DNA of 64,000 nucleotides, from assembly GCA_022763485.1 (NCBI GenBank), contig JALEGX010000145.1, positions 29,186 through 93,185 on the forward strand. The letters run 5' to 3'. Positions 26,850 to 36,220 of the stretch are shown here, piece by piece. Numbering within the stretch: position 1 is the first letter of the stretch; each line of letters starts with the position of its first letter. The stretch is from Paracoccaceae bacterium (GTDB lineage Bacteria > Pseudomonadota > Alphaproteobacteria > Rhodobacterales > Rhodobacteraceae). Under the pieces are notes generated by a model that did no database searches, was not told the DNA's origin, and saw nothing but the letters and a program-made list of their open reading frames with translations. Both the position numbers and the translations under genes were made by a program.

Positions 26850-28761
26850 ACCCTCTCGTTTGTTTTCCAGCCTCGCATTGATTGCCGCGCTCGCGCCTCT
26901 GGGCGCGCTGGCGGGTCCCGATCTGCAGGAAAGCGGGTTCTGGCAGGACGAAGTGGACAGCGGCGCGCTGCCGCCCGTGACAGAGCGGGTGCCGGACATG
27001 CCGCTGATCGTAGACATGGAGGCCAAGGGCCGCGTGTCGGGTGTGCAGGGCGGCACGCTGAACACCATGGTCACCAGATCCAAGGACATCCGGCAGATGG
27101 TTGTCTATGGCTATGCCCGGTTGGTCGGATATGACTCGCAGTACCAGATCCAGCCGGACTTGCTGGCCGGTATCGAAAACGACGGGCAGAAGAAATTCAC
27201 CATGCGCCTGCGTCCGGGCCACCGCTGGTCGGACGGCACCCCTTTCACCTCTGCGGATTTCGAATACTGGTGGAAGGACGTCGCCAATCACCCCGAGCTC
27301 AGCCCGGCCGGTCCGCCTGACTTCCTGCGCGTTGAAGGTGAACTGCCCACGGTAAGCTTCCCGGATCCGCTGACGGTCGTGTACGAATGGTCGCGTCCGA
27401 ACCCCAACTTCCTGCAAACTCTGGCGCAGGCAAGGCCGCCTTTCATCTATCGCCCGGCGCACTTCCTGAAGAAATTCCACGCCAGCTACGCCGCGGAATC
27501 CGACCTGATGGCCGAGGTAGACAACGCCAGGGTCAAAAGCTGGGCCGCTCTGCACAACAAGCGCGACAACATGTACAAGTTCGACAATCATGAATTGCCG
27601 ACCTTGCAGCCCTGGATCAACTCGACCTCCGGCAAGAAGATCCGCCACCTGTTTGTGCGCAACCCCTACTATCACCGCATCGACAGCAAAGGCGTGCAGC
27701 TTCCCTATATCGACGTGGTCGAGATGGAGATCGTCTCGCCCGGTCTGGTGGCCGCCAAGTCGAACGCGGGCGAAGCTGACCTGCAAGCGCGTGGTCTGGG
27801 CTTTCGCGATATCCCGATTTTGCGCAAGGGCGAAGCGGATGGTGGCAACTATCGCACCTTCCTGTGGAGCACCGGTGTTGCCTCGCAGATCGCCATCTAC
27901 CCCAACCTGAACTTTGCCGGTGAGGTCTGGCGCGATGTTCTGCGCGATGTCCGTGTGCGCCGCGCCCTGAGCCTTGGCATCAATCGCAAGACCATCAACA
28001 AGGCGCTTTATTTCAAACTGGCCAAACCGGGTGCGATGACCGTCCTGCCCGCTTCGCCGTTCTTTGAACAGGGCAATCGCGACGCCTGGGCGGACTATGA
28101 CCGCAAACAGGCCAACGCCCTGCTGGATGAGGCCGGGCTGACCCAGCGTGACGCCTATGGCATCCGTATGCTGCCCGATGGCCGCCCGATGGAACTGGTC
28201 ATCGAAACCGCCGGTGAGCGTCAGGAAGTCGAAAACGCGCTGCAGATCATCGCCGATGACTGGCGGGATATCGGGATCAAGCTGGTCATGCGCCCGCTGG
28301 ACCGGGACATTCTGCGCAACCGCGTCTATTCCGGGGCCTCGATGGCATCGGTGTGGTTTGGTTGGGACAACGGACTGCCGCAAAGCTATACCTCGCCGTC
28401 CTACCTTGCTCCGCGCCATCAGGAATTCCTGGCCTGGCCGAAATGGGGGCAATATTTCCAGACAAATGGCGCGGCTGGTGAAACACCCGACATGCCTGCG
28501 GCGCAGAAGCTTATGGAGCTTGCGCAGCAGTGGGAACGGGCAACCGATGACGCCACGCGCGAAGCGGCCTGGCGGGAGATGCTGAAAATCCACGCCGATC
28601 AGGTCTATGCCATTGGCCTGCTGGCCGAAGCCCCCCAACCGGTTGTGGTGAACAAGGCCCTGCGCAATGTACCCGAAAAGGCAATCTGGGCATGGGAACC
28701 CGGCGCGCATTTCGGCGTCCACCGTCCGGATGAGTTCTTCTTTGAGGGTGGCGAAGGCTGA
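26842..28761 (+). CDS. ABC transporter solute-binding protein, family 5
   Basis: A 639-residue periplasmic binding protein with a Sec signal peptide (residues 1-24, ending ALAPLGALA). The SBP_bac_5 fold is recognisable from LRPGHRWSDGTPFTSADFEYWWKD and the C-terminal VRRALSLGINRKTINKALYF region. It is longer than DppA/OppA (~540), with an N-terminal extension before the ligand-binding fold, nearer to YejA-sized proteins. The gene shares its terminal base with the start of the next permease gene. It captures the substrate for this importer. Confidence 0.92.
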   Translation: MFKPSRLFSSLALIAALAPLGALAGPDLQESGFWQDEVDSGALPPVTERVPDMPLIVDMEAKGRVSGVQGGTLNTMVTRSKDIRQMVVYGYARLVGYDSQYQIQPDLLAGIENDGQKKFTMRLRPGHRWSDGTPFTSADFEYWWKDVANHPELSPAGPPDFLRVEGELPTVSFPDPLTVVYEWSRPNPNFLQTLAQARPPFIYRPAHFLKKFHASYAAESDLMAEVDNARVKSWAALHNKRDNMYKFDNHELPTLQPWINSTSGKKIRHLFVRNPYYHRIDSKGVQLPYIDVVEMEIVSPGLVAAKSNAGEADLQARGLGFRDIPILRKGEADGGNYRTFLWSTGVASQIAIYPNLNFAGEVWRDVLRDVRVRRALSLGINRKTINKALYFKLAKPGAMTVLPASPFFEQGNRDAWADYDRKQANALLDEAGLTQRDAYGIRMLPDGRPMELVIETAGERQEVENALQIIADDWRDIGIKLVMRPLDRDILRNRVYSGASMASVWFGWDNGLPQSYTSPSYLAPRHQEFLAWPKWGQYFQTNGAAGETPDMPAAQKLMELAQQWERATDDATREAAWREMLKIHADQVYAIGLLAEAPQPVVVNKALRNVPEKAIWAWEPGAHFGVHRPDEFFFEGGEG

Positions 28762-29789
28762 TGGACATCCTTCGCTACGTTATCTACCGGATCGGCACGA
28801 TGCTGCTGACACTGCTTGTGGTGTCGGTGCTGGTGTTCATCATCATCAACCTGCCGCCGGGGGATTATCTGAGCAACCAGATCGCCGAGCTGCGTGCCTC
28901 GGGCCAATCGGCGGGTGTTGCCAAGGCCGAGTTTCTGCGCACGGAATACGCGCTGGATCGGCCACTTTGGGAACAATACATGATCTGGGTCGGCTTCATG
29001 CCCGGCCCGCATGGGTTTTCCGGGCTGATCCAGGGCAATTTCGGCTGGTCCTTCGAATTCGACCAACCCGTATCCGAGATCGTTGGCGACAGCCTGTGGC
29101 TGACGGTGCTGGTCAATATGGCAGCCATCGTTTTCGTCTATGCGCTGGCGCTGCCTCTGGGCGTGATGGCCGCCGCGCGGGCGCGATCCTGGGTCGATTA
29201 CACTTCGGCCTTCATCGGTTATCTGGGGCTTGCCACACCCAACTTCCTGCTGGCGCTGATCCTGTATTACTACGGCCGGAAGTACCTGGACATTCCGATC
29301 GGTGGTCTGATGGACCCCGCCTTCGAAGGGCAGCCGCTATCCTGGGAAAAGGTCAAATCCGTTCTGTTGCACCTGATTGTCCCAACCATCGTCATCGGCA
29401 CCGCTGGCGCCTCTGCCATGATGCAGCGCCTGCGTGCCAACATGCTGGATGAACTGGGAAAACCCTATGTTGAAACCGCAATCGCAAAGGGCATGGCCCC
29501 GTCGCGGATGCTGACCAAATACCCGCTGCGTGTGGCCTTCAACCCTTTTGTGGCCGACATCGGCAACCTGCTGCCGTCAATGGTGTCCGGGTCAGTTCTG
29601 GTCTCTGTGGTGATGGGCCTGCAGACCATCGGCCCCACCCTGCTGACCGCGCTCAAGACACAGGACCAGTTCCTGTCCGCCTTTGTCCTGATGTTCGTGG
29701 CGCTGCTCACACTGATCGGAACGATGATTTCCGATATCCTGCTGGTCATGCTGGACCCCAGAATTCGATATGAGGGGAAAAAGGCATGA
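28761..29789 (+). CDS. ABC transporter permease, DppB type
   Basis: A 342-residue inner-membrane permease. The N-terminal helix is followed by a periplasmic loop (about 35-105) and a BPD_transp_1 domain with the EAA-like cytoplasmic loop ELGKPYVETAIAKGMAPSRML. The length and loop match DppB/YejB proteins. It pairs with the next gene to form the channel; the two overlap by 4 bp (ATGA). Confidence 0.93.
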   Translation: MDILRYVIYRIGTMLLTLLVVSVLVFIIINLPPGDYLSNQIAELRASGQSAGVAKAEFLRTEYALDRPLWEQYMIWVGFMPGPHGFSGLIQGNFGWSFEFDQPVSEIVGDSLWLTVLVNMAAIVFVYALALPLGVMAAARARSWVDYTSAFIGYLGLATPNFLLALILYYYGRKYLDIPIGGLMDPAFEGQPLSWEKVKSVLLHLIVPTIVIGTAGASAMMQRLRANMLDELGKPYVETAIAKGMAPSRMLTKYPLRVAFNPFVADIGNLLPSMVSGSVLVSVVMGLQTIGPTLLTALKTQDQFLSAFVLMFVALLTLIGTMISDILLVMLDPRIRYEGKKA

Positions 29790-30940
29790 GCAAGCTCCCT
29801 GACGGTCGCTATGTCGACGATGCCCCCTATGATCCGCAAACGTCGATCCAGCAGCTGGAACGCGCGGATCTGGACGCGCCGAACTGGGTTCTGGTCTGGC
29901 GCAAGTTCAAGACCCACAAGCTGGGCCTGATTTCGGGTCTGTTTCTGCTGATGTGTTACGTGCTGCTGCCCTTCGTGGGCTTCATTGCGCCCTACACAGC
30001 AAATGAGCGGCATCCGGATCACATCCACGCCCCGCCGCAATCCATCAAGTGGTTCCACGAAGGCGAGTTCATCGGACCCTTTATCTATCCGATGGAAAGC
30101 GAAGCGGACATGATCACCTTCCAATGGAAGTTTGTCCCGGATGAAACGCGCCCCGTTAAACTGGAATTCTTCTGCGAAGGCGAGAGCTACAAGCTCGCGG
30201 GTCTTATTCGGTCAGACACCCATCTGATCTGCACGCCAGAGGACGCGCCGCTCTTCCTCTGGGGGTCGGACCGCCTGGGACGGGACGTGTTCAGCCGCAT
30301 CCTCTACGGCGCGCAGCTGTCGCTGACCGTGGGCCTGATCGGCATCACCGTGTCCTTTGTTTTTGGCATCTTCTTTGGGTCCGTCGCCGGGTATTTCGGC
30401 GGCAAGATCGACTGGAGCATCAACCGCCTGATCGAAATCCTGCGGTCGCTGCCCGAACTGCCCCTGTGGCTGGCCCTGTCCGCAGCGGTGCCGTCAAACT
30501 GGGGGCCGGTTGCGGTCTTCTTCATCATCTCTGTGATCCTGGGGATATTGGACTGGCCCGGATTGGCCCGTGCTGTGCGTGCAAAGTTCCTGTCCCTGCG
30601 GGAAGAAGAATACGTGCGCGCGGCGGAAATGATGGGCGCAAGCTCTGGCCGGGTGATCCGCAAGCACCTGCTGCCCAACTTCATGTCCCACCTCATCGCC
30701 TCTGCCACGCTCTCCATCCCGGCGATGATCCTGGGGGAAACCGCCCTGTCCTATCTGGGCCTCGGCCTGCGGGCGCCGGCGGTCAGCTGGGGCGTGATGC
30801 TGAACGACGCACAGAACCTGGCCTCGATCGAGATCTACCCCTGGACCGCGATCCCGATGCTGCCGATCGTCGTGGTGGTGCTGGCCTTCAACTTCCTGGG
30901 CGATGGCCTGCGCGACAGCCTTGATCCCTACCAGCAATGA
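29786..30940 (+). CDS. ABC transporter permease, DppC type
   Basis: A 384-residue inner-membrane permease. It has a cytoplasmic N-terminal tail, a first helix (LISGLFLLMCYVLLPFVGFI), and an unusually long periplasmic segment (about 70-165) before the DppC core. That core begins with the family motif WGSDRLGRDVFSRILYGAQLSL, and the cytoplasmic EAA loop is EYVRAAEMMGASSGRVI. It overlaps both neighbours by 4 bp. Confidence 0.93.
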   Translation: MSKLPDGRYVDDAPYDPQTSIQQLERADLDAPNWVLVWRKFKTHKLGLISGLFLLMCYVLLPFVGFIAPYTANERHPDHIHAPPQSIKWFHEGEFIGPFIYPMESEADMITFQWKFVPDETRPVKLEFFCEGESYKLAGLIRSDTHLICTPEDAPLFLWGSDRLGRDVFSRILYGAQLSLTVGLIGITVSFVFGIFFGSVAGYFGGKIDWSINRLIEILRSLPELPLWLALSAAVPSNWGPVAVFFIISVILGILDWPGLARAVRAKFLSLREEEYVRAAEMMGASSGRVIRKHLLPNFMSHLIASATLSIPAMILGETALSYLGLGLRAPAVSWGVMLNDAQNLASIEIYPWTAIPMLPIVVVVLAFNFLGDGLRDSLDPYQQ

Positions 30941-32277
30941 GCCTGCTGACCGACCTGCCCGCGTGGTCGCAGTTTAAGCTGACCGGATCCGGTCAGCGGC
31001 CGTCGGCCTTTGCCGTCAGCGAGCTGGCAACGCTGTCCATCGCCGCTGTCGGCCTGGAACTGGCCGCCTACATGCAGGCCAGCGGGCTTGTCCCAGAGGT
31101 GCCTGAGACGCGGGTGGATCATCGTCTGGCCTCGCTCTGGTTCGGCTGGTCCTTCCGCCCGCAAGGATGGGAGATGCCCAACGCGTGGGATGCCGTTGCC
31201 GGTGATTATCAAAGCGCGGACGGGTGGATCAAACTGCACACCAACCTGCCGCATCACAAGGCGGCCGCCCTGCGGGTTCTGGACTGCGCGCCAACGCGGG
31301 ACGATGTCGCCAAAGCCGTGCGTCGATGGAACGGGTCAGAGCTGGAGGGCGCAATTGTGGGCGAAGGTGGCGTTGCAGCCGCGATGCGCAGCCGACAGGA
31401 ATGGACCGCGCATCCGCAAGGCAAGACCGTTGCCGACGCACCGCTGATCACCTGGACAAACCCACGCCACATCCAGCTCCGGCCGAATCCGCTGGCGACC
31501 GCAGCTCGTCCACTGGCAGGATTGCGGATCCTGGATCTGACCCGGGTTCTGGCCGGGCCTGTCTCCACGCGGACGCTTGCCGGGTTCGGGGCGCAGGTGC
31601 TGCGCGTTGATCCGCCAGGCTGGGATGAACCCGGAGTCATCCCCGATATTTCGCTGGGCAAACGCTGCACCTATCTGGACCTGAAGACAGAGACCGGCCT
31701 GCACACGCTCAAATCGCTGCTGCCGCAGGCCGACATTCTGGTCCACGGCTACCGACCCGGCGCGCTGGCGGCGCTTGGGCTGGGACGGCGAATCCGGGCG
31801 GAGCTGGCACCCGATCAGGTTGAGATCACACTGGATGCCTATGGCTGGACAGGTCCCTGGGCCAAACGCCGGGGCTTTGACAGCCTTGTCCAGATGAGCG
31901 CCGGGATCGCGGAGACTGGCCGCCACTGGGCAGGCGCCGATAAACCCACCCCCCTGCCCGTTCAGGCGCTGGATCATGCGACCGGTTACTTGATGGCAGC
32001 GGCAGCATTGTCCGCCCTGAAGAACGCGGCACAGGGGACCCCGATTGCCGACGCGCATCTGTCCCTGGCGCGCACTGCCGAAAGCCTTGCAGGTCTGGAA
32101 AAAACCAGCGACGGCCCGGACATCACCGGGGCCGAAGACACGGACTATGCCGCGCAGATCGAAGCCTCTGGCTGGGGCCCGGGCTTCCGGCTGCGGCCCG
32201 CGCTGGAGCTGCCCGGCACGCAGATGCGATGGGACCTCCCCGCAGGGCCGCTTGGCACCTCACCTGCGCATTGGTGA
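30937..32277 (+). CDS. CoA-transferase family III (CaiB/BaiF) protein with rearranged domain order
   Basis: A 446-residue protein. The usual family III N-terminal signature (PLAGLRILDLTRVLAGP) appears only at residue about 192. The expected continuation follows (LGKRCTYLDLKTETG, HGYRPG ... LGLG, YGWTGPW, VQALDHATGYL); D346 in the last motif sits where the catalytic aspartate of formyl-CoA transferase would be. The first ~185 residues (YQSADGWIKLHTNLPHHKA ... VAAAMRSRQEW) resemble the C-terminal half of ordinary members. The order therefore looks swapped, as in a circular permutation (inference from motif order). Last gene of the importer operon, overlapping the permease by 4 bp. It suggests that the imported solute is activated as a CoA thioester. 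Confidence 0.82.
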   Translation: MSLLTDLPAWSQFKLTGSGQRPSAFAVSELATLSIAAVGLELAAYMQASGLVPEVPETRVDHRLASLWFGWSFRPQGWEMPNAWDAVAGDYQSADGWIKLHTNLPHHKAAALRVLDCAPTRDDVAKAVRRWNGSELEGAIVGEGGVAAAMRSRQEWTAHPQGKTVADAPLITWTNPRHIQLRPNPLATAARPLAGLRILDLTRVLAGPVSTRTLAGFGAQVLRVDPPGWDEPGVIPDISLGKRCTYLDLKTETGLHTLKSLLPQADILVHGYRPGALAALGLGRRIRAELAPDQVEITLDAYGWTGPWAKRRGFDSLVQMSAGIAETGRHWAGADKPTPLPVQALDHATGYLMAAAALSALKNAAQGTPIADAHLSLARTAESLAGLEKTSDGPDITGAEDTDYAAQIEASGWGPGFRLRPALELPGTQMRWDLPAGPLGTSPAHW

Positions 32278-32331
32278 GGCCCCAAGCCCTGTTCCGAAAT
32301 CGTGCAAGGACGTCTTTCGCGTCAGCCCGCC

Positions 32332-34644
32332 TCAGCGATCATCGCCAATGTCATTGACGTCCAGAATGTCTTCGTCAATCGCGGCCTGCACTGCGCCCGT
32401 AACGGCGTCCTTCTGCTTGGGTGACAGGTTTTCGTTCTGGTCGTCTGCCAGACGTACGGTGACTTCGCGGTGGGCGAATTTTATGCCTTCACGCTCGAAC
32501 AGCTCGCGGATTTCCTGGAATACCTTCTTGCGGACCAGCCACTGATCACCCGGTTTGGTCATGAATTTGACCCGGATGATCATCGCGCTGTCCTGCATTT
32601 CGATCACGCCCTGCGATTTCAGCGGCTGAATGAAGTTGTCGCCGATGACCGGATCCTTGAGCAGCTCCTGCCCCAGTTTCTTGACCAGCTTGCGGACCTT
32701 TTCCACATCCGTGTCGTAGGTGACCCGCAGTGGCAGCTTCATCATCACCCAGTCGCGGGAATAGTTGGTCAGAACGCGGATTTCGCCAAACGGGATGGTG
32801 TGCAGCGCGCCCAAATGGTGACGCAGTTGGAACGACCGGACCGAGATCTTTTCGACCGTGCCCTTCACATCCCCGATGTCGATGTATTCGCCTTTGCGGA
32901 ACGCATCATCCAGCAGGAAGAACGCGCCCGAGAAGATGTCCCGCACCAGCGTTTGCGAGCCGAAGCCCACGGCAAGCCCGACAACACCAGCACCGGCGAA
33001 CAGCGGGCTGACGTTGACCCCCAGCTCCATCAGCACGATCAGGATGATCGACACGACAACGACGGCAAGAATGGCGCCGCGGAACAACGGCAGCAGCGTC
33101 GCCAAGCGGCTGGCACCACCGGCGCCGCCTTCGTCGCCCAGCTCGACCTCACCCACGTCGACGGTTTCTTCGGCGATCTTGCTGTCGATCCAGATCCGGA
33201 AGAAATGGTAGACGATGTAGCCGACAAACAGCACGAAGATGACATCCCCGGCCCGGTTCACCGCCGGTCCGTCCAGCCATTCGGCTTCGGGGTTCCAGAC
33301 CGTCAGCAGGGCAAAAGCACCAACCACGAAGGCCAGGATCCCGGCCACCCGGCGGGCCAGATCCTCGTAGGTCGAAATCGGATGCTGGACGGCGACGGCC
33401 TGTTCTTCGACCTCGGCGATGTCCTCTGCGTCCGCGCCTTCCAGCAGCTGCTCATTGATCTCCGCCACACGGCGGGACCGGTCGAAATACCGCTCGATCA
33501 CATAGTTGATCACGCCATAGACCACCAGGATCGACGACAGGACCATATAGGTTCCGGCCGTCACGGGCAGCGACACATCACGTTCCAGAACCAGATCGAA
33601 GACCAGCTTGAACCAGCCAAAGCTGATATATCCCGCCAGCAGCGGGGCCCAGGCGATGCTCAGAACCCGGATCAGCCACGAGCATTCCTCTTTGGGCTTG
33701 CCTGCGCGGATCGCGTTGGTGATGGCGCGGGCATTGAAGCCGACCATCGCAACATTCCCGAGGGTCCCGCCCAGCGCCAGAAGCCCATAGACCATCGCAT
33801 AGACGTTATAGTTCAGGCCAAAGTCCCCGACCCAGGTGGAAAACATCACGCAGGTGATGTCATAGGTCGCAAGGATCGACGCCCAGTAGTACAGCCGCTT
33901 GGCGTCACGGTCGCTGAAGATCGGGATCCGGTACTGGCTCAGGAAGGGCGACAGCACCATGCGCCACATGTCGGAAACGGTACGGGCCAGCAGAAACGCC
34001 GTGAAAATCGCGGTTATCGTGAACTCGACCGACAGATCCTCGGTCTCACCAAAGACGAGATAGCCGATGAAATAGGCAAAGATCATCGCAAAGATCGTGC
34101 CGCCGATTCCCATGACAAAGCGGAACACAAGGAAAGGCATCTTCTCGCGATAGCCTTGGGGCGCGGCCTGAATCCGCGAGACAACCCACCGTTTGGCGAT
34201 GCGCTTGCCGTAGATTTCGACCGACGCCCAGCGCCCGATCAGCAGCAGCACAAGCGACCAGCCCAGCACCTCGGCATAGGTCTGGATACGCCCGTCGGGG
34301 CTTGTCTGCCTCAGGATGTACTGCACTTCGAAGATGGAATAGGGCAGCGCTTCGACCCGGGACCAGAAGGCATCCCGAAACTCGTTCACTTCGGCCTGCC
34401 GCTTCATAAGCGCGGACATGCCCTCCATCGCTTCGTTTTCAGGTCCTGTCTGTTCGGCCGAAGACGCGTCGCCGGACAGCAGCTGACCATTGCTGTCGAT
34501 CACGACAACGCTGATCCCGGCTTCGGCCGCGCCCTTGATTGCCGCAGTCAGGTCTCCGGTTTCGGCCTCTTGCGCGCTTGCCGTGACGGCCAGCAGCAAG
34601 CTGAGGAACAAACCAACCACCAATCTCTGAAAAACCTGCAACAT
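32332..34644 (-). CDS. Large MscS-family mechanosensitive channel
   Basis: A 770-residue membrane protein. The start at 34644 gives a signal peptide (VVGLFLSLLLAVTASAQ); ATG 34662 would add six residues. A periplasmic segment and roughly ten membrane helices precede the MscS core. That core contains the pore helix and signature GAGVVGLAVGFGSQTLVRDI (near residue 570), then the beta domain with DVKGTVEKISVRSFQLRH and the C-terminal cage. Such channels open on hypo-osmotic shock. It is transcribed convergently with the CoA-transferase and divergently from the glycan operon. Confidence 0.93.
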   Translation of the reverse strand: MLQVFQRLVVGLFLSLLLAVTASAQEAETGDLTAAIKGAAEAGISVVVIDSNGQLLSGDASSAEQTGPENEAMEGMSALMKRQAEVNEFRDAFWSRVEALPYSIFEVQYILRQTSPDGRIQTYAEVLGWSLVLLLIGRWASVEIYGKRIAKRWVVSRIQAAPQGYREKMPFLVFRFVMGIGGTIFAMIFAYFIGYLVFGETEDLSVEFTITAIFTAFLLARTVSDMWRMVLSPFLSQYRIPIFSDRDAKRLYYWASILATYDITCVMFSTWVGDFGLNYNVYAMVYGLLALGGTLGNVAMVGFNARAITNAIRAGKPKEECSWLIRVLSIAWAPLLAGYISFGWFKLVFDLVLERDVSLPVTAGTYMVLSSILVVYGVINYVIERYFDRSRRVAEINEQLLEGADAEDIAEVEEQAVAVQHPISTYEDLARRVAGILAFVVGAFALLTVWNPEAEWLDGPAVNRAGDVIFVLFVGYIVYHFFRIWIDSKIAEETVDVGEVELGDEGGAGGASRLATLLPLFRGAILAVVVVSIILIVLMELGVNVSPLFAGAGVVGLAVGFGSQTLVRDIFSGAFFLLDDAFRKGEYIDIGDVKGTVEKISVRSFQLRHHLGALHTIPFGEIRVLTNYSRDWVMMKLPLRVTYDTDVEKVRKLVKKLGQELLKDPVIGDNFIQPLKSQGVIEMQDSAMIIRVKFMTKPGDQWLVRKKVFQEIRELFEREGIKFAHREVTVRLADDQNENLSPKQKDAVTGAVQAAIDEDILDVNDIGDDR

Positions 34645-34996
34645 CGTTCTCTCTTTGCACAAAAAGGGTCTTCCGGACGCTACCCGACATGCCGCTCTGA
34701 CGCAATTCGCTCACGCACCGCTTTAGGGGGAACACAATACGTCGATCCGCAGTTGCATCCGATTGCAACTCCGGCTGGCACAGGATAAGCCTTTAGGCGA
34801 CTTTGGCGCAGACAGGGGGCACGCAGATCGCGTTCCCGCCGGGGGCGCATGCGGGGCAAAGGCAGAGTATGAAACGTGACGCGCAGCTGCAGCGGCAAAC
34901 AGGGTACCGTGCCCAAAGCGGGGTGTCCGTGCGCGCAAGCCTTTTTTCATTTCGTTTTGTCCAGTTCAAGCGACCGAGCAGGCAGCGAGGCTTCGG
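34645..34996. other. 352 bp intergenic region between mscS-type gene and glycan operon
   Basis: No convincing gene: the short frames here have no recognisable content. It must hold the divergent promoters. One clear element is a palindrome, GTTGCA-N6-TGCAAC (34753-34770), which could be an operator. I see no obvious structured RNA. Confidence 0.5.
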
Positions 34997-36220
34997 ATGA
35001 CATCTGACACTTTGCCCAATCAGAGCAGCGAAAAACGTGCCCCCCGGGTCATGTTCTACAGCCATGACACCTTCGGGTTGGGCCACCTGCGTCGCTCACG
35101 CGCCCTTGCGGCCTCGATTACCCATGCCGATCCCGCGGCTTCGGCGCTGATCCTGACCGGCTCGCCTGTTGCCGGGCGTTTTGCCTTCCCGCATCGCGTG
35201 GACCACATTCGTCTGCCCGGCGTGATCAAACGGACCGATGGGTCCTATGTGTCCCGGACCCTCGGGCTGAGCATCGAAGAGACGACAGACCTGCGCGCAG
35301 CGCTGATCCGCTCTGCCGCCGAACAATATGATCCCGACATCCTGATCGTGGACAAGGAACCCACCGGGTTTCGTGGTGAGCTGATCCCGACCCTTGAACT
35401 GCTGCAGCAGCGCGGCTCGGCACGGATGGTTCTGGGACTGCGGGATGTTCTGGACGAACCCGAAGTTCTGGCCGCGGAATGGGAGCGCAAGGACGCCGTC
35501 GCAGCCACCGAACAATTCTATCACGAGATCTGGGTCTACGGCCTGCGCTCGGTCTATGATCCCACCTCGGGCCTGCCGCTGTCTGATGACGCCCACGACC
35601 GGATGCACTGGACCGGCTATCTGCGCCGCGATCTGGGGCAAGTCGGAGAGCCGCCGGAACAGCCCTACGTCCTGATCACCCCCGGTGGCGGGGGCGACGG
35701 CGAAGCCATGGTCGACCTTGTGCTGAAAGCCTATGAGCAGGATCCCGACCTGTCCCCGCGGGCGATCCTTGTCTATGGCCCCTTCCTGTCGGGGGAGACC
35801 CGAAACGATTTCGAAGTGCGCGTCGAAGCGCTGAACGGCCGTGTCACCACGACCGGTTTCGATAGCCAGATGGAAACGCTCTTTGCCGGTGCGCAAAGCG
35901 TTGTCTGTATGGGAGGGTACAACACCTTCTGCGAAGTGCTGTCCTTCGACAAGCCCGCCGTCATCGTGCCCCGCACGATCCCGCGTCTGGAGCAATGGAT
36001 CCGGGCCGCCCGCGCCGAAGAGCTTGGCCTGGTCCGGATGCTGGACGAAAAGCGCGACGGGATGACACCGGATGCGATGATCGCCGCTATCCGTGCGCTT
36101 CAGACACAGCCGCCCCCTTCCAACGCGATCGCGGACGGGCTGCTGGACGGTTTGAACTATGTCAATCAGCGCGTTGCCCAGTTGCTGTCGGACAGCGCGA
36201 ACAAGAAAGCGGCCGAATGA
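34997..36220 (+). CDS. Glycosyltransferase, GT-B fold, MurG/GT28-like (first copy)
   Basis: A 407-residue protein. N-terminal half: FYSHDTFGLGHLRRSRALA, the glycine-rich loop of GT28/MurG-like enzymes. C-terminal half: nucleotide-sugar-binding pattern ITPGGGGDG and VVCMGGYNTFCEVLSFDKPAVIVPR. First gene of a seven-gene operon whose genes all overlap by 4 bp. It is a distant paralog of the protein at 39115-40248. Donor and acceptor sugars are unknown. Confidence 0.85.
   Translation: MTSDTLPNQSSEKRAPRVMFYSHDTFGLGHLRRSRALAASITHADPAASALILTGSPVAGRFAFPHRVDHIRLPGVIKRTDGSYVSRTLGLSIEETTDLRAALIRSAAEQYDPDILIVDKEPTGFRGELIPTLELLQQRGSARMVLGLRDVLDEPEVLAAEWERKDAVAATEQFYHEIWVYGLRSVYDPTSGLPLSDDAHDRMHWTGYLRRDLGQVGEPPEQPYVLITPGGGGDGEAMVDLVLKAYEQDPDLSPRAILVYGPFLSGETRNDFEVRVEALNGRVTTTGFDSQMETLFAGAQSVVCMGGYNTFCEVLSFDKPAVIVPRTIPRLEQWIRAARAEELGLVRMLDEKRDGMTPDAMIAAIRALQTQPPPSNAIADGLLDGLNYVNQRVAQLLSDSANKKAAE

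Noticed and set aside
26548..28722. 724-residue minus-strand open frame opposite the solute-binding protein
   Set aside because: Antisense to a clear SBP_bac_5 protein with signal peptide; no recognisable domains.
34803..35000. Short open frame (65 codons) upstream of the glycan operon
   Set aside because: No ribosome binding site, no recognisable motif, and competing frames of similar length on the other strand; treated as intergenic.
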